Source: Hyparrhenia diplandra (taxonomy: Eukaryota; Streptophyta; Magnoliopsida; Poales; Poaceae). Taken from it: a stretch of DNA of 64,000 nt. This document shows, piece after piece, positions 36,701-47,477 of this stretch. Location of the stretch: contig JADLZK010005815.1 in assembly GCA_015847255.1 (NCBI GenBank), forward strand, positions 124,001 to 188,000. Reading direction: 5' to 3'. Both the position numbers and the translations under genes were made by a program. Within the stretch, counting starts at the first letter, position 1. Each line of letters begins with the position of its first letter. Below the pieces are notes generated by a model. It did no database searches and was not told where the DNA came from. It saw nothing but the letters and a program-made list of their open reading frames with translations.

Positions 36701-38503
36701 TTACTGTTCAAAGCTTGAAATGTGCTACTTGCATAGCTATAAGATAGTTTTGTCTCAAACAGGCAGGAAAACTGTGTGTCATTGAAAAAGAAGAAATAGC
36801 TATAAAATATTTGGGGACAGTTGAGTACACATGTTAAGATGTAGGTTGACTATCTTTTCATCCACTTGTAATGTGTAGGATCTTTTGTGTTCAGGCTTTT
36901 CGTGATGGACCAACAAACAAAGTGAGAGCACGAATGTCTGTTGCTTCAGCAGTTATATTTGGATCTGTGTTCTGGCGAATGGGAAAATCTCAGACATCCA
37001 TACAAGACAGGATGGGACTACTTCAGGTAGAATATTGTGAACCTTTTGAGGGCTTCTAAAGTTGAAATCTAGTTTGCACGTATTTTGCCTTCAGGATATA
37101 TGTAATATATTCACTGTCATCGAACATTTGGCACTTCATATGATTGTTCTGATTGTATCTTCATGAAGTTGTTCTAGAAATATTGTCTAAACATATTTTG
37201 TGTTTGATATTTCTCCTTTTTAATATATGAGTTAAGGTGGCTGCCATAAACACAGCAATGGCTGCATTGACAAAGACTGTGGAGTTTTCCCAAAAAAAGA
37301 ACGGACTATAGTTGACAGAGAACGAGCAAAAGGTTCCTATGCACTTGGACCATATCTTTCATCAAAGTTGTTGGCCGAGATTCCCATTGGAGCAGCATTT
37401 CCATTGATATTTGGATCAATTCTCTATCCGATGGCTAAACTTCACCCAACATTTTCTAGGTCAGTGTACTTTTGAATATTTTTTTGGCAATGCTCAGACT
37501 CATCATTTTATGTATATCTATCATAGTTTTTCTTATGATTGGCTAAAGAACGTTTTACACTCTACCAGATTTGCCAAATTCTGTGGTATTGTGACTGTTG
37601 AGTCATTTGCTGCATCAGCGATGGGTCTCACTGTTGGAGCAATGGCTCCTACAACTGAAGCTGCAATGGCTCTTGGGCCATCCCTTATGACAGTGTTTAT
37701 TGTATTTGGAGGATACTATGTTAACCCTGACAATACTCCAGTCATATTTCGTTGGATCCCAAGAATATCTCTCATTAGATGGTATTCTTCAATCTTCATT
37801 TTTCCTTGTGATATTAGTTGAGTCTAGTGTAGTAAGCATTGCATCATCTAACAACTAGATACTGTTCTTTTGTCATTAATTTTCAGGGCCTTTCAAAGGG
37901 CTTTGCATTAATGAGTTCAAGGGTCTGCAATTTGAGCAACAACATTCGTATGACATTCAAACGGGTGAACAGGTAGTGTTTTTGTGACATTCAGCAGAAA
38001 AAGAAAACTCACCAAAAAGAACTTGGCCAAATGCAAGGAGCAAGGGAAATTACTTGGTATTCTAATAGAAATGGCTTGTGGCAGTTTGTCCATGCATATA
38101 ATTATTGTGGGTAGTTGTCAACACCTTGATGGCTGCAAAACAATATTTATTTGCTTAATTGCTTTTATGGAAAAATACTGTTAGTTGATTGTGATTATTC
38201 TTTTATTGGTCAATTGGTCAACCTACTGTCTTCTATTTGTTGACTCCAAACCAAGCTGCCATAAACATTTTTATAATTCTATTTAAGAAAACATTCCAGT
38301 ATTGATGTGCTACATTTGTGTGGCAGGCCTTGGAAAGGTTTTCATTGGGAGGAATTCGAATTGCAGACACGCTAGTTGCACAGGGTAGGATTCTGATGTT
38401 CTGGTACTGGTCAACCTACCTTCTTCTGAAGAAAAACAGACCAAAGTATCAGCCGCTCCTGCCCCCATTGGAAGAAGATCAAAATAAGCAGCTGGTGGAA
38501 TAA
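33780..38503 (+). CDS. ABCG7: ABCG-family half-size ABC transporter (ABCG7/WBC7-like)
   Basis: Eleven exons: 33780-33992, 34292-34483, 34563-34713, 34799-34929, 35456-35657, 36191-36466, 36895-37026, 37237-37459, 37569-37781, 37887-37972 and 38327-38503, all with GT-AG borders. The order is one ATP-binding domain then six predicted membrane helices (white/brown type); such half-transporters dimerise to export substrates. Visible are Walker A GPSGSGKTT, the Q-loop VRQED, the signature ISGG, Walker B VIFADEPTTG, the H-loop SIHQPRGSVYG and membrane segments including ESFAASAMGLTVGAMAP. Indels break the frame at 34318-34323 (one G too many), 34855-34862 (GA missing inside the signature), 36449-36450 (A missing), 37281-37282 (G missing) and 37895-37897 (A extra). 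Corrected, the exons total 1998 nt, 665 residues. The family is clear; its substrate is unknown. Confidence 0.9.
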
Positions 38504-39777
38504 GCGGTTCGTTGCAGACTTCCAAAGAATGAAATAAGGTAGGGCATCTTTCCATCAATCATTTCTTTGCAGTGGTCCCAAATCAATAAAAAAGACTTTA
38601 TGTGGGGAACATACTCTAATTTGCAACCCAATCAATGTACTTCGTTACTTCTATGCCTTTCTGTTTGTTATCGTTTGCATCACTTAAGTTTTTATCTTGT
38701 TGAATGGGAAATTATCGCAAATAAAACTTGCCCCTGGACCCTGGTTAGAGTTACTCTCACATGTATGAACTCCCTAGTCCCATGATGACATTTCTGCCAT
38801 GGTATAGTTATTTCAGTATCTGGTTATTCTCTGTAATTTACTGCTGTTGTCGAATGTCGAGAAATGACTTAGATTTGTGTCATCTATGAATGTTAAATCA
38901 CGGCTCACTTCGTTGCTGTAGTATGAACTGATCCTCGTCGCACATTGTTGGTTACTCGGCTGGCTGGATCACAATGATAACTGAAAACCCATCTTAAGTT
39001 CTGTTGTTTGTTTAGGTGTGTATTTCGATCCAATTATATGAGCTAAATTGTAGTAGATTCTTCTGGTACCTCACATCACTAAGTTGCCCTACTGATTTTT
39101 TTTTAAGTAAGTGGGAATACAATACAATACAAACCAAATCTTAGTGAGCTAGCAAAAGTAGGTACTGCAGGTGAAAGTGTGAAACATGTGTTTAGTGTAC
39201 TGCAGGTGAAAGTGTGAAACATGTGTTTAGTGTAGTGTTCACCCCAAACACATTTTCTGCATTAGGATTCTGGTTCTGGCCATGTGTGATCAGCAGCCCT
39301 TTAATTTATGTTTCCTTGTCGAAGCTACACCACTTTACCATCTGATTTCCCCCTCCATTGTTGATCTGGTTTTCTATTTGCAGTATATCTCAAGTCAGAA
39401 CGAGGCCGCATCTTCAGGAACTGGTTGAATTATGAGGACCCCAGCATTATGGACGAGCAGAGGCAGTATACAATGCAATCCGCCGTCCATACTCTTTTTT
39501 ATTTTCAGATACTACTAGTTGAAGTCAGCTCAATGATCTGAGATCGCAGCAGAGCCGTTGTTTCTATTCATGATTGCCTGGGGCTGGGGCCATGCCGGTG
39601 CAAATAAACTATCTCCAGATCACCGTCCAAAGTACAAGAAGAACGGCATAATGGCAGTCGTACTAGTTTCTTATGATTTAATCTCTGTACGTGTCAGCCT
39701 CCGGTTGGCCGGGGTGAGATAACTAATCACGCATTCACGCGTCAGCGTACACATCAGACGCGTCAAGCCCCCAGTGC
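38504..39777 (+). other. ABCG7 3' region with possible 3'-UTR intron; 37-base direct repeat
   Basis: A possible donor (ATAAG|GTAGGG, near 38537) and an acceptor (TTTGCAG|TATATC, near 39383) would join the stop-codon exon to a further untranslated exon around 39384-39500. This is inference. At 39162-39232 a unit of about 36 bases (TACTGCAGGTGAAAGTGTG...GTTTAGTG) is tandemly duplicated. Otherwise no gene. Confidence 0.4.
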
Positions 39778-39785
39778 CTATAAAT
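39778..39785 (+). promoter_or_regulatory. TATA box of the small-protein gene at 39921
   Basis: CTATAAAT lies 136 bases upstream of the ATG at 39921, leaving room for a start site near 39810 and a leader of about 110 bases. It matches the plant TATA consensus and is well placed. Confidence 0.65.
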
Positions 39786-39920
39786 GCGCGCCCATTTGGG
39801 CTCAAAATTCTCATCAGCTTCGATTGATTCCTCTTCCTTCTCCCTCCATCCCAAGTGTGGTTGTGCAGTGTTCTCTTTCTTGCCTGAGATACAAAGATCA
39901 TCAGCTCCAGAGCCGATCCC

Positions 39921-40379
39921 ATGGCTGCTGCTGCTTCTTCCCTCTCCCTTCCAGCAACGATGGCCGCGCTCCGGCACGGACCGGCGCTACCAAGGAGGTC
40001 GCCGGCGGCGGCAACGCGGTGCGCCGCGTTACGCCGGGACGCGAGCGGCGGCCGGGGCCAGTACGGAGGCGCGCTGGTGGACGAGGGCATGTCCGTGTTG
40101 CGTCGGCGGATCCGGGAGGCCCGGATGGCGGAGACCAACTACGAGGCGCCCGCCGAGTGGGCGCCGTGGGAGAAGCGCTACTACCCGGCCTACGTCTCCG
40201 ACGTGTCCAGCCTCGTCGGCGCGCTGCAGCTGCTGCTCATGGGCACCAGGCCCGGCGTCGCCATCGCCGTCACCGCACTGGTGCTCGCCAGTGTGCCCGT
40301 GTCCGCCGTCGCCGCGATGCACCATATGGCGCTGGCGGCCGATGCCGTCCTGCAGTCCGTGCAGCATCACATTTCTTGA
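39921..40379 (+). CDS. Small plant protein with VDEGM-VLRRRI core, copy 1 (152 aa)
   Basis: An intact single-exon gene of unknown function. Residues 1-50 are rich in Ala, Arg and Ser with few acids (MAAAASSLSLPATMAALRHG start), compatible with a plastid or mitochondrial targeting peptide. The central core, residues about 52-95, contains VDEGMSVLRRRIREARMAE, PAEWAPWEKRYY and a conserved Y-x-x-D-V. The C-terminal 60 residues are hydrophobic, with ALQLLLMGTRPGVAIAVTAL and a second nonpolar stretch, so one or two membrane helices are likely. The paralogue at 45994 shares this core and length class. The start was chosen because it is the first ATG after the TATA box in the conserved frame. I recognise it as a plant-specific conserved type but know no established function. 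Confidence 0.8.
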   Translation: MAAAASSLSLPATMAALRHGPALPRRSPAAATRCAALRRDASGGRGQYGGALVDEGMSVLRRRIREARMAETNYEAPAEWAPWEKRYYPAYVSDVSSLVGALQLLLMGTRPGVAIAVTALVLASVPVSAVAAMHHMALAADAVLQSVQHHIS

Positions 40380-40609
40380 TCCAGTCAGACCATGTTCTGG
40401 TCTCTTTTGGTGGCCTTGAGGCAGTCTGCCACGTGTATATATAAGATTGGAGACTTGGTAGTACTAGTTAGCTGGATTGGTCTGGAAATTCTTTAGTCTT
40501 TACAGATAATATAATATACTATAATCAGTTTATTTTATTTGCAATGCTCACAAATTTTCAACATTAAGCTAATTGCTAACCCGCCCGCCCAAGTTTGATT
40601 CCTATTCCT

Positions 40610-40890
40610 AACAGCATCTCCAAGAGACTTCAAATGACTTTCTAAAAGTTAAATTTAGCTATTACTAATACAAAATTGCTTCCAACAGACTCTCCATATG
40701 ACTATCTAAAATAGCCAGCTCTCCATCCCACATTATTCGCTCTCTACTTTTAAATAGACTACCTCACTAGATATCCTTTACACAGTCTGTTGGAGCACTC
40801 TAGTATTTTTTGTCAAATCTATTTTAGAGAGTAGCTAAATCATCAAATTTGACTAGTCTGTTTGGCTATTCTCTTGGTGATGCTCTAAGA
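40610..40890. mobile_element. MITE with GCATCTCCAAGAG termini
   Basis: The left end CAGCATCTCCAAGAGACTTC and the right end CTCTTGGTGATGCTCTAAG are inverted copies. The interior is AT-rich with a second inverted pair (TCTATTTTAGAGAGTAGCTA and AATAGCCAGCTCTC-type words). Remnants of the same family lie at 15200-15432. It sits about 230 bases beyond the stop of the small-protein gene. Confidence 0.75.
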
Positions 40891-41994
40891 CTGGTTTTAG
40901 AAGATTACGAGGGATTTGCAGTATTTGCATTTAGATTTGCTGCACTGAAAGTGAAAGACATTCAGAACGAACCTATCCGTCGAATTAATAAAATTGATAA
41001 GCCTGTACCAAACTGAATCGATTTTTCCTGTGTTAGGATGTCCCTTTACTGCCTTTTAGCTTTTTTCACAACAATAAAACCGAATTTCATTACTTGCCTT
41101 AACGAAATTTGTAAAACTTTTACTGTACTGCCAAACAGAAATTTTCGATCCACCAATTATTTTAGTACTAATGATGCATTGAATTTGTGGTCCATAATTA
41201 TACCGTTGTGCCTTAATATCTGAGAACTAATGATGGACGGCAACCAATTATACCATTGACTGAGCATAATTTGAAGGGAAGTAATGTTGAGAGGTGTAAG
41301 CAAGTGGCAGGCAGGCTCCTCTGCTCCCATCCTGCTGAAACAGTCATCGGATAGCATGGCCACCTAATACAGTCATCTGATAGCGTCATAAGTTGACAAC
41401 GTCGCAAGCAATTGAGATGGAACGTCCAACCATAACAAAGGTTGTTTAGTAATAGATAGAAGGGGTTGCGCAAATAACTTGCAAAGCTAGTTTTTCAATT
41501 ATGTTTTTGGATTTTCTTATGTGAAAAATATTATTTAAATATAGTTTTCTTGTTTCCTTGTATTCAGGTTGGTCACTGATAATCGGCTATGCTATTTTAT
41601 TATGAGAGAGAAACAATGTACGGGCTGATAAGTTCAAGCGGAACGAGCACATTTGTCTCCACTTGCGACTAGCTTAGTAGTAGCATCTCATGGAGAAAAT
41701 CGAAAGATGCATGTTGTGTCATTTGTCAGTTTCTCATGCATGTGCATTAGTGATGGACCAACATGACAATGACCGGTTTAAAACGTGTAGAGATCATTTC
41801 AGAAACCATAGTACTTTATCAAAATGCCACAAAAGTGCAAACACCGTCAAAGTATGAAGTTACCAAAGTGGATGGACACATCTAAGACTACATCAGCTCT
41901 AGTGTAAGGGTCATATTATGATGGTTAATTGGAGTGATGAAAAGATCTAGTTCTTCAAATTTTTAGTTCCACACACATGATTAAAGGGAACATA
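40891..41994. other. Intergenic, nothing recognised
   Basis: AT-rich DNA without a supportable gene. Short direct repeats around 41330-41400 (CAGTCATC(G/T)GATAGC) are the only structure I noticed. Confidence 0.5.
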
Positions 41995-42372
41995 TACGGT
42001 GCAAACCACATCTTTGTGAAAACTGGTGCAAACCATGCCAAAAGTTGTATAAATTCACCCAAAAAATCACACATGTAGATGATATAATGATACACGACCT
42101 TATAAAATATGTTGTCCAAACTTCGACATCATTTTCTGAGATATGAAAATAACAAATTTCTAACAAATCATTTGGACAACTTTTCGGCTTGAAATTTTTT
42201 ATTTTTATATCTCACAAACGAAGTCGAGTTTAGACAAGATATTTTACAAGGTCATGTATCATCATATCATCTACATGTGTGATTTTTTTGGTGAATTTAG
42301 GCGACTTTCTTTAATTTGTCGTGGTTTGCACGGGTTTTCACGAAGAGGTTGGTTTGCACCCGATACGTTGTC
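41995..42372. mobile_element. Long foldback element
   Basis: The two halves are near reverse complements over about 170 bases each: GGTGCAAACCACATCTTTGTG on the left pairs with the region ending GAAGAGGTTGGTTTGCACCCG on the right. The centre at about 42165-42180 has ATTTGGACAAC. Typical of palindromic MITEs. I could not define a clear target duplication. Confidence 0.75.
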
Positions 42373-44081
42373 TTATTAAAAAATAGAGCTACTTCCTCGA
42401 TCTGTTTTTACTATATACTTAGATATGACCTAGCTATATCTAGGTGCATAGCAGAACCATTGTATTTGGAAAAAAAAAAACTTATAATTTGGAATAGGGA
42501 GGGAGAATTGTATTTGAGGCCAGACAAACAAAAAAATTCTAAAAAGCATGATCTATCACCAACCCACTCCTCAAAATAATCACTTTCGCGCCATAGTCAA
42601 CATCGATGCTAATAATGTGTTGATATATACATAAAGCAATGGATCGGTGCAATTTTCAACCAGAGCGTGTGATTTCTGCGCATAAGAAATAAAGAATGGT
42701 AGAATTTGTTTAAAAAATGAAGAATGACAGAACAAAAATGCTTTTCTCCCCATCTCATTCAGAGGAACCTTGGAGGAAATTCCCTAGTTGTGGGTTATGT
42801 AAAAGGATATCATTTAATTTGACGGAGCCAAAAAGAAAACAATATACTCGCTGAATTCAGAGATGACATCTTTGATGCTCTTCTTTCAGTACACATGCCA
42901 TCCACATCATGCTGAGGGAAACCATGCATGTGGCCAAGTTGGATCGTTGAATAAAAACCAGTATATTTTCAAAGAAAAATCTAACTACGGGTAGCTTCTA
43001 GTATGTCATTATGTCAGCAGAATGCGCCGATTTTAGCTGCTGCTGTTCTGTGATCAACCAAACTGAAAAGGTGCAGTGCCGTCTGGATTAGAGTCGGCTG
43101 CACGTACGTCCAGACGGCCAGAGATTTCCCAAGCTGGACCAGGAAAAACTAACGGTGCCTGATCGATGCGGGCGAAACTGCAGCGAAAACCTACGTGCCA
43201 CACGCACTCGGTTACGTAGCTATCAGCTAACCGCGTCGTCGACAGAAGCCTGAAAACGACATCTTATGGACCAGATTGGAGAATTGGATTGCATCCAACT
43301 TTTCCGGCCAATGAACCTGCCAACTGCAAGTTCGATCTCAGTTGTATGGTTTATCGCACACTACGCGTTTTAGGGGCTCCCATTAATTAAATGCCATATC
43401 CTAATCTTGAGATCTGTGGTTTGGATTACAGTGAAGGTGTAATGTGAACATTACTTCTTCTGGAGGTTTTTTTTTTTTTTTTTTTTTGATCTACTGTCCT
43501 TCTTCTGGAGTCGGGAAGAGATCCTAGTCCAGAAGAGGGCCTTTATCAGTTGGTTAGTTATAAAAACAAAGAGAAACGAAGGGATCCAAATGAGCCGACA
43601 AGGCGACAACGTAAGGGCACGCTGTTGTAATGACTTGGTAGCTTATGGAGCAAGCATTGGGCTCCGCCGGCCGGCCGGCCGTTCACTCCGCGGCTTCGGC
43701 TCCATTGCATCGGCGCGGCGCGAGTAGTGCGCATTACAGTGAAGACGACGCGTTTGCGTGCAATTTCTAGGCATCGCGGGCCCCGGCCGATGCATGCATC
43801 GCAGGACAGAGGACAAGACACGAGAGAGTGATTGGTATTGATACGATGACGTCGACCGGCGGTTGCCGTCTCACGGAATCACGGGCGTTGCTAGATATAC
43901 TAGTAGCTGTATAGCAAGGACTACTACTCGTAGTAGCAGCGTGACGCAAATGTTAATGGACGACGCTGCTGAATCCCGCGTTGTGTTTGAATTCCTAGTT
44001 GATTGTTGTTGGTGTTGTTGACAGCTAGCGCATGTGCATGCGTCCTCATCTGGGTAACCTAGATAGGTTAATCAACCTGGC
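42373..44081. other. Intergenic; T-run at 43468-43489
   Basis: No gene recognised. A run of more than 20 T residues lies near 43468-43489, the kind of tract seen at retroposon ends on the opposite strand. 43660-43680 has a GGCCGG repeat and the surrounding 43600-43850 is GC-rich, without a conserved frame. Confidence 0.5.
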
Positions 44082-45304
44082 AAAATATTTGAGGCAAACC
44101 ACATCTTCAGCGTAATTTTTTAGTTCCAGATAGTTATCGTCAAGATAACCTTATTTTGTTTCGGTTTTCCTTTTCCCAGGATGCACCTATGTGGTGCTTG
44201 CAGAGAGTTATCTTTTATTTTGTCAAAACTTTTTAATAATTGGTGCGATTCTATCTGCTGATAGATGAAGCCAGATTTTATATCTATTATCTAAAAAATA
44301 TAAAACCCCAAAACATATTTAGAAGTTTGCAAAAGATTTGAAACTAGACACACCAATAGTGTATATACAAATATGCATTGTCACAAAATTTTCAGGTTCA
44401 AACCCGTTTTCTAAAGATTTATATGAAAATAACAAATTCCATTTACATATGCACTAGAGCGAAATTTGTTATTTTCATATGAATCTTTACAAAACGAGTT
44501 TGAATCTCAAATGTTGTGGCAATGCATATCTATAGATGCACTATTGCTATGCACGATTTCAAATTTTTATACAGACTCTTAGCTAGGGCTTCTCCAATGG
44601 ACTTTGCAAACCAACTCACGGTCCCATGTGGAGCTTGCATGAGTCAGTTTTATCACTCGGAACATCGACTCGTCAAGAAGAAAGATGGGAGTCGATGCAA
44701 GATCTTGCATCGGTTCATCGAATAAAAATAAATTCATACCACATGGGGGGCTCGTCTTGCCACGCTTGCATGGGCCCTTCCTAGCCGCAACTTGCGCGCC
44801 ACCGAGGAGATGGTTGCGGGCGTGGTCTTCGGTGGGTGGACAAGGGGTAGGGCGGCGTTGCTCAACCACGCCTTGTGTGCGGAGATGGCCGTGCTCGCAC
44901 GGCCTTCGTCGTATGTTGCGCCCTCGCCCTTGTCATTGGAGACGCCCCATTTGCCTGCGCCGCTTCGAGGGAGCCGGTTCTGTTCCGTGACCCACGGCAG
45001 CCGTGGAGGAGTGTAGCCGTGTGGAGGAGCCGGCAGGAGCGTCACTCGGCGAGAAAAGGATCGAGGAAGGGGAGAGGTTGTGTTGGGCAGAGAGAAAAGG
45101 AGACGGGAAGAGTCGAGTACGGGACCACACTACTGGAGAAATTTGGGTTGATTGTTGAATGATTCGATTGTTGAAGGTCTAGGTCTACGTGACCTCCTCT
45201 CTCCTCAAATAGTCGACCCACCACTGTGGGTGCCTTTAACTATGCTTTTACAAATGGTTTTCATGATTGCACCGAAGATGTGGTTTGCACTTAATATTTT
45301 GCCA
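44082..45304. mobile_element. Possible 1.2-kb TIR element with a nested foldback
   Basis: GGCAAAATATTTGAGGCAAA at 44082 continuing to CCACATCTTC pairs with GAAGATGTGGTTTGCACTTA leading to ATATTTTGCC at 45270-45304, an inverted repeat of about 33 bases at the two ends. Inside, 44352-44548 is itself a near-perfect foldback (arms of about 95 bases around GCACTAGAGCG). 44750-45110 is GC-rich with no recognisable protein. No target duplication was found, so the outer element is a hypothesis. Confidence 0.45.
44352..44548. mobile_element. Palindromic foldback MITE
   Basis: Arms of about 95 bases: left words AATAGTGTATATACAAATAT and TATATGAAAATAACAAATT, right words AATTTGTTATTTTCATATGA and ATGCATATCTATAGATGCAC. 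It would form a long hairpin. Clear as a structure; its superfamily is not determinable. Confidence 0.8.
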
Positions 45305-45744
45305 ATAAAGGTGGCCACACATCCAGCTTGTATGTATGAAGTATGAACTCATCGTGAGTCATGACGTGGAGCAAACGCCGCCCGGCTCCTTTGTTCCCCG
45401 CGCGCACCGTCGCCGCCTTGGCGGCGGCCGTAGTTTGTCGACATCTATATATCTATCACAATATCATATCACGTATGCGTGCCGACCAGCTCCAGCTGCC
45501 AGGTAAGGTAAGGTCAGTAGGTCACCACATGCCGCAACGCAACGGCCATCGGATTGATTCCATCACCTTGACCGCCCCGGCCGGCCGGCCGCCCGCGTAT
45601 CCTCGCGCGTTATCGAGCCAACAGCAACTTTCGCGCGCGACGCGATCGACTCGACCAGGAGCCCCCAGGCGGCCAGGTCACCCCATGCGCCTTCCGTGCA
45701 CGAGCCCCTGAAGAGCGAACATGCGCGCCATCTTCTCATCGCCC

Positions 45745-45752
45745 TATATAAA
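45745..45752 (+). promoter_or_regulatory. TATA box of the small-protein gene at 45994
   Basis: TATATAAA in the context GCCCTATATAAACATACG, about 249 bases before the ATG. This implies a leader of about 215 bases that includes the upstream ORF at 45892. Confidence 0.7.
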
Positions 45753-45891
45753 CATACGTAGCAGCTCATCACCCACTCCAAGACTCCAAGAGAGTTGCGT
45801 TGCGTGCAGCTGCAGTTGCGTCCTCCTCCACCGATCGATTTCATTCTTTCCTTCTATTCCACTTCAAATCAAAGGCCGGCGCGCGCATTGC

Positions 45892-45930
45892 ATGCTTGCT
45901 CCCCTCGCAATCAATCAGAGAGTTCTCTGA
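45892..45930 (+). promoter_or_regulatory. Upstream ORF in the 5' leader (12 codons)
   Basis: ATG at 45892 opens 12 codons (MLAPLAINQRVL) ending in TGA at 45928-45930, between the TATA box and the main start at 45994. Its presence in the leader suggests reduced translation of the main frame by upstream initiation. This is inference from position; no conservation data are available. Confidence 0.5.
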
Positions 45931-45993
45931 TACATACACCTCTACTCTCACCTCCTTGAATTCCTCCGCCGCGGCGCCGACGAACAGAACCGC

Positions 45994-46506
45994 ATGCACC
46001 CCATGATGAGCTGCGAGTTCGCCGCCGTCCACCTCCCAGGCCTCCTGCCGCTCCGGTCGGGCCGCATCAGCCGACCGTCTCCAATGCCGCCGCCACCACC
46101 GCCACTCGCCAAGAAACCCACTTCCTCCACCTCCTCCGCGCATCGCTGCGCGTGCGCGTCGTCCCGCCGCGACGACGACACGGGCGAGTTCAGCTGCAGC
46201 GGCGGGAGGATGGTGGACGAGGGGATGTTGGTCCTGCGGCGACGGATCCACGAGATGGAGGCCGCGGAGCGCGGCTGGGCGCCACCCGAGGAGTGGTCGG
46301 CGTGGGAGAAGGAGTGGTACGCCACCTACGACGCCGACGTCTGCCACCTCCTCGGCGTGCTCCAGGCGTTCCTCGTCGGCTCCAGGCCTGGAGTCGGCGT
46401 GGGCCTCGTCGCCATGCTCGCGCTCGCGGTGCCGGCCTCCGCATTTGTCCTCGTCTCACTCTTACTCGATGCTTCACGGGCGATCGTCTCCAGTCTGCAC
46501 CACTGA
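45994..46506 (+). CDS. Small plant protein with VDEGM-VLRRRI core, copy 2 (170 aa)
   Basis: Intact single-exon paralogue of the 39921 gene, on the same strand 5.6 kb downstream. The N-terminus is Ser/Pro/Arg-rich (SPMPPPPPPLAKKPTSSTSS) and low in acidic residues, consistent with a transit peptide. The core is MVDEGMLVLRRRIHEMEAAE, then PEEWSAWEKEWYATYDADV and LLGVLQAFLVGSRPG, matching copy 1 nearly position for position. The C-terminus has hydrophobic segments (VGLVAMLALAVPASAFVLV). The annotated start gives the longest frame; an alternative in-frame ATG at MPPPPPPLAKK would shorten the N-terminus by about 30 residues. No recognised enzymatic motif, function unknown. Confidence 0.8.
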   Translation: MHPMMSCEFAAVHLPGLLPLRSGRISRPSPMPPPPPPLAKKPTSSTSSAHRCACASSRRDDDTGEFSCSGGRMVDEGMLVLRRRIHEMEAAERGWAPPEEWSAWEKEWYATYDADVCHLLGVLQAFLVGSRPGVGVGLVAMLALAVPASAFVLVSLLLDASRAIVSSLHH

Positions 46507-47477
46507 TGAGATGATCAAATTGAAAACACGCACACATATATGACCCGATGATCCTACACATATTCTTTGGTTTCATCACACGCGCCCATACATAATTCAT
46601 GTCGTAATGATCATCCATTGATCCATGGCATAGCTTTCTCACTCGGCATAACCCACGAGCAAAGCGTTTGTCGAGTGTCTTCCGGGCTTTGCCAAGTGCC
46701 AGCACCCTACATACTACGCAGCAATAACACCTCCTTAGCGTTGCACCATAAACTCACTTTGGAGTATATTATTTGTAAGATTCTATCTTTTTCAGCTCCT
46801 TGCCACTACAATGGTCGGGTCTAAGGATTGAACCAGCAACATTTTCACATTTTTATATACTTTGTTATTACATTTAAATGTATGTTACTACCTTACATGT
46901 TACATTATTTGATATTATTAATGCACACATAATTATACTAAAGAAGTGGATATAATGAATCTATAAAGACCTTTATATTTGGTGGCTTATGAATAAGTAA
47001 CCACGATAGATGACCAGTAATTTCTCCACTCATTTCACTGTTCATCCACAAAATGGCTCCACTGTTTCATAACAGGTTTACCACCATTCCTGCAGACCTG
47101 TTACTGTTCCTCAGCGCACTGTACCCCAAACCCGCTGCATACATGGTTTTCCCCCTTTTTTTTTCCAAAACCTCTTTTCTCCTTCCCGCGTGAAGCACGG
47201 GTCCCACTCAACTACATCATAATTAGAAAACAAACATTAATGCAAATATGGAGCCATTACAGACCAAAGTTCATAAGAAATACATCGCTTTATAAAAAAA
47301 TATATTTTGTACCATGACATATTGTCTGTATTACTGTATAGCGAACATCTCTGATTGTGTAACCGAGCCTTCCGAAGCTGTGCCTAACTTGGATGCAGGG
47401 CCGACGAGGTCGAAGTTTTTATTTTCGGTTGTAATGGCTCACAAGTCACAAGTCAAAACCAGCGTTTCATAATTTTA
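46507..47477. other. Intergenic, nothing recognised
   Basis: AT-rich DNA downstream of the small-protein gene. I see no gene or element with both ends defined. Confidence 0.5.
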
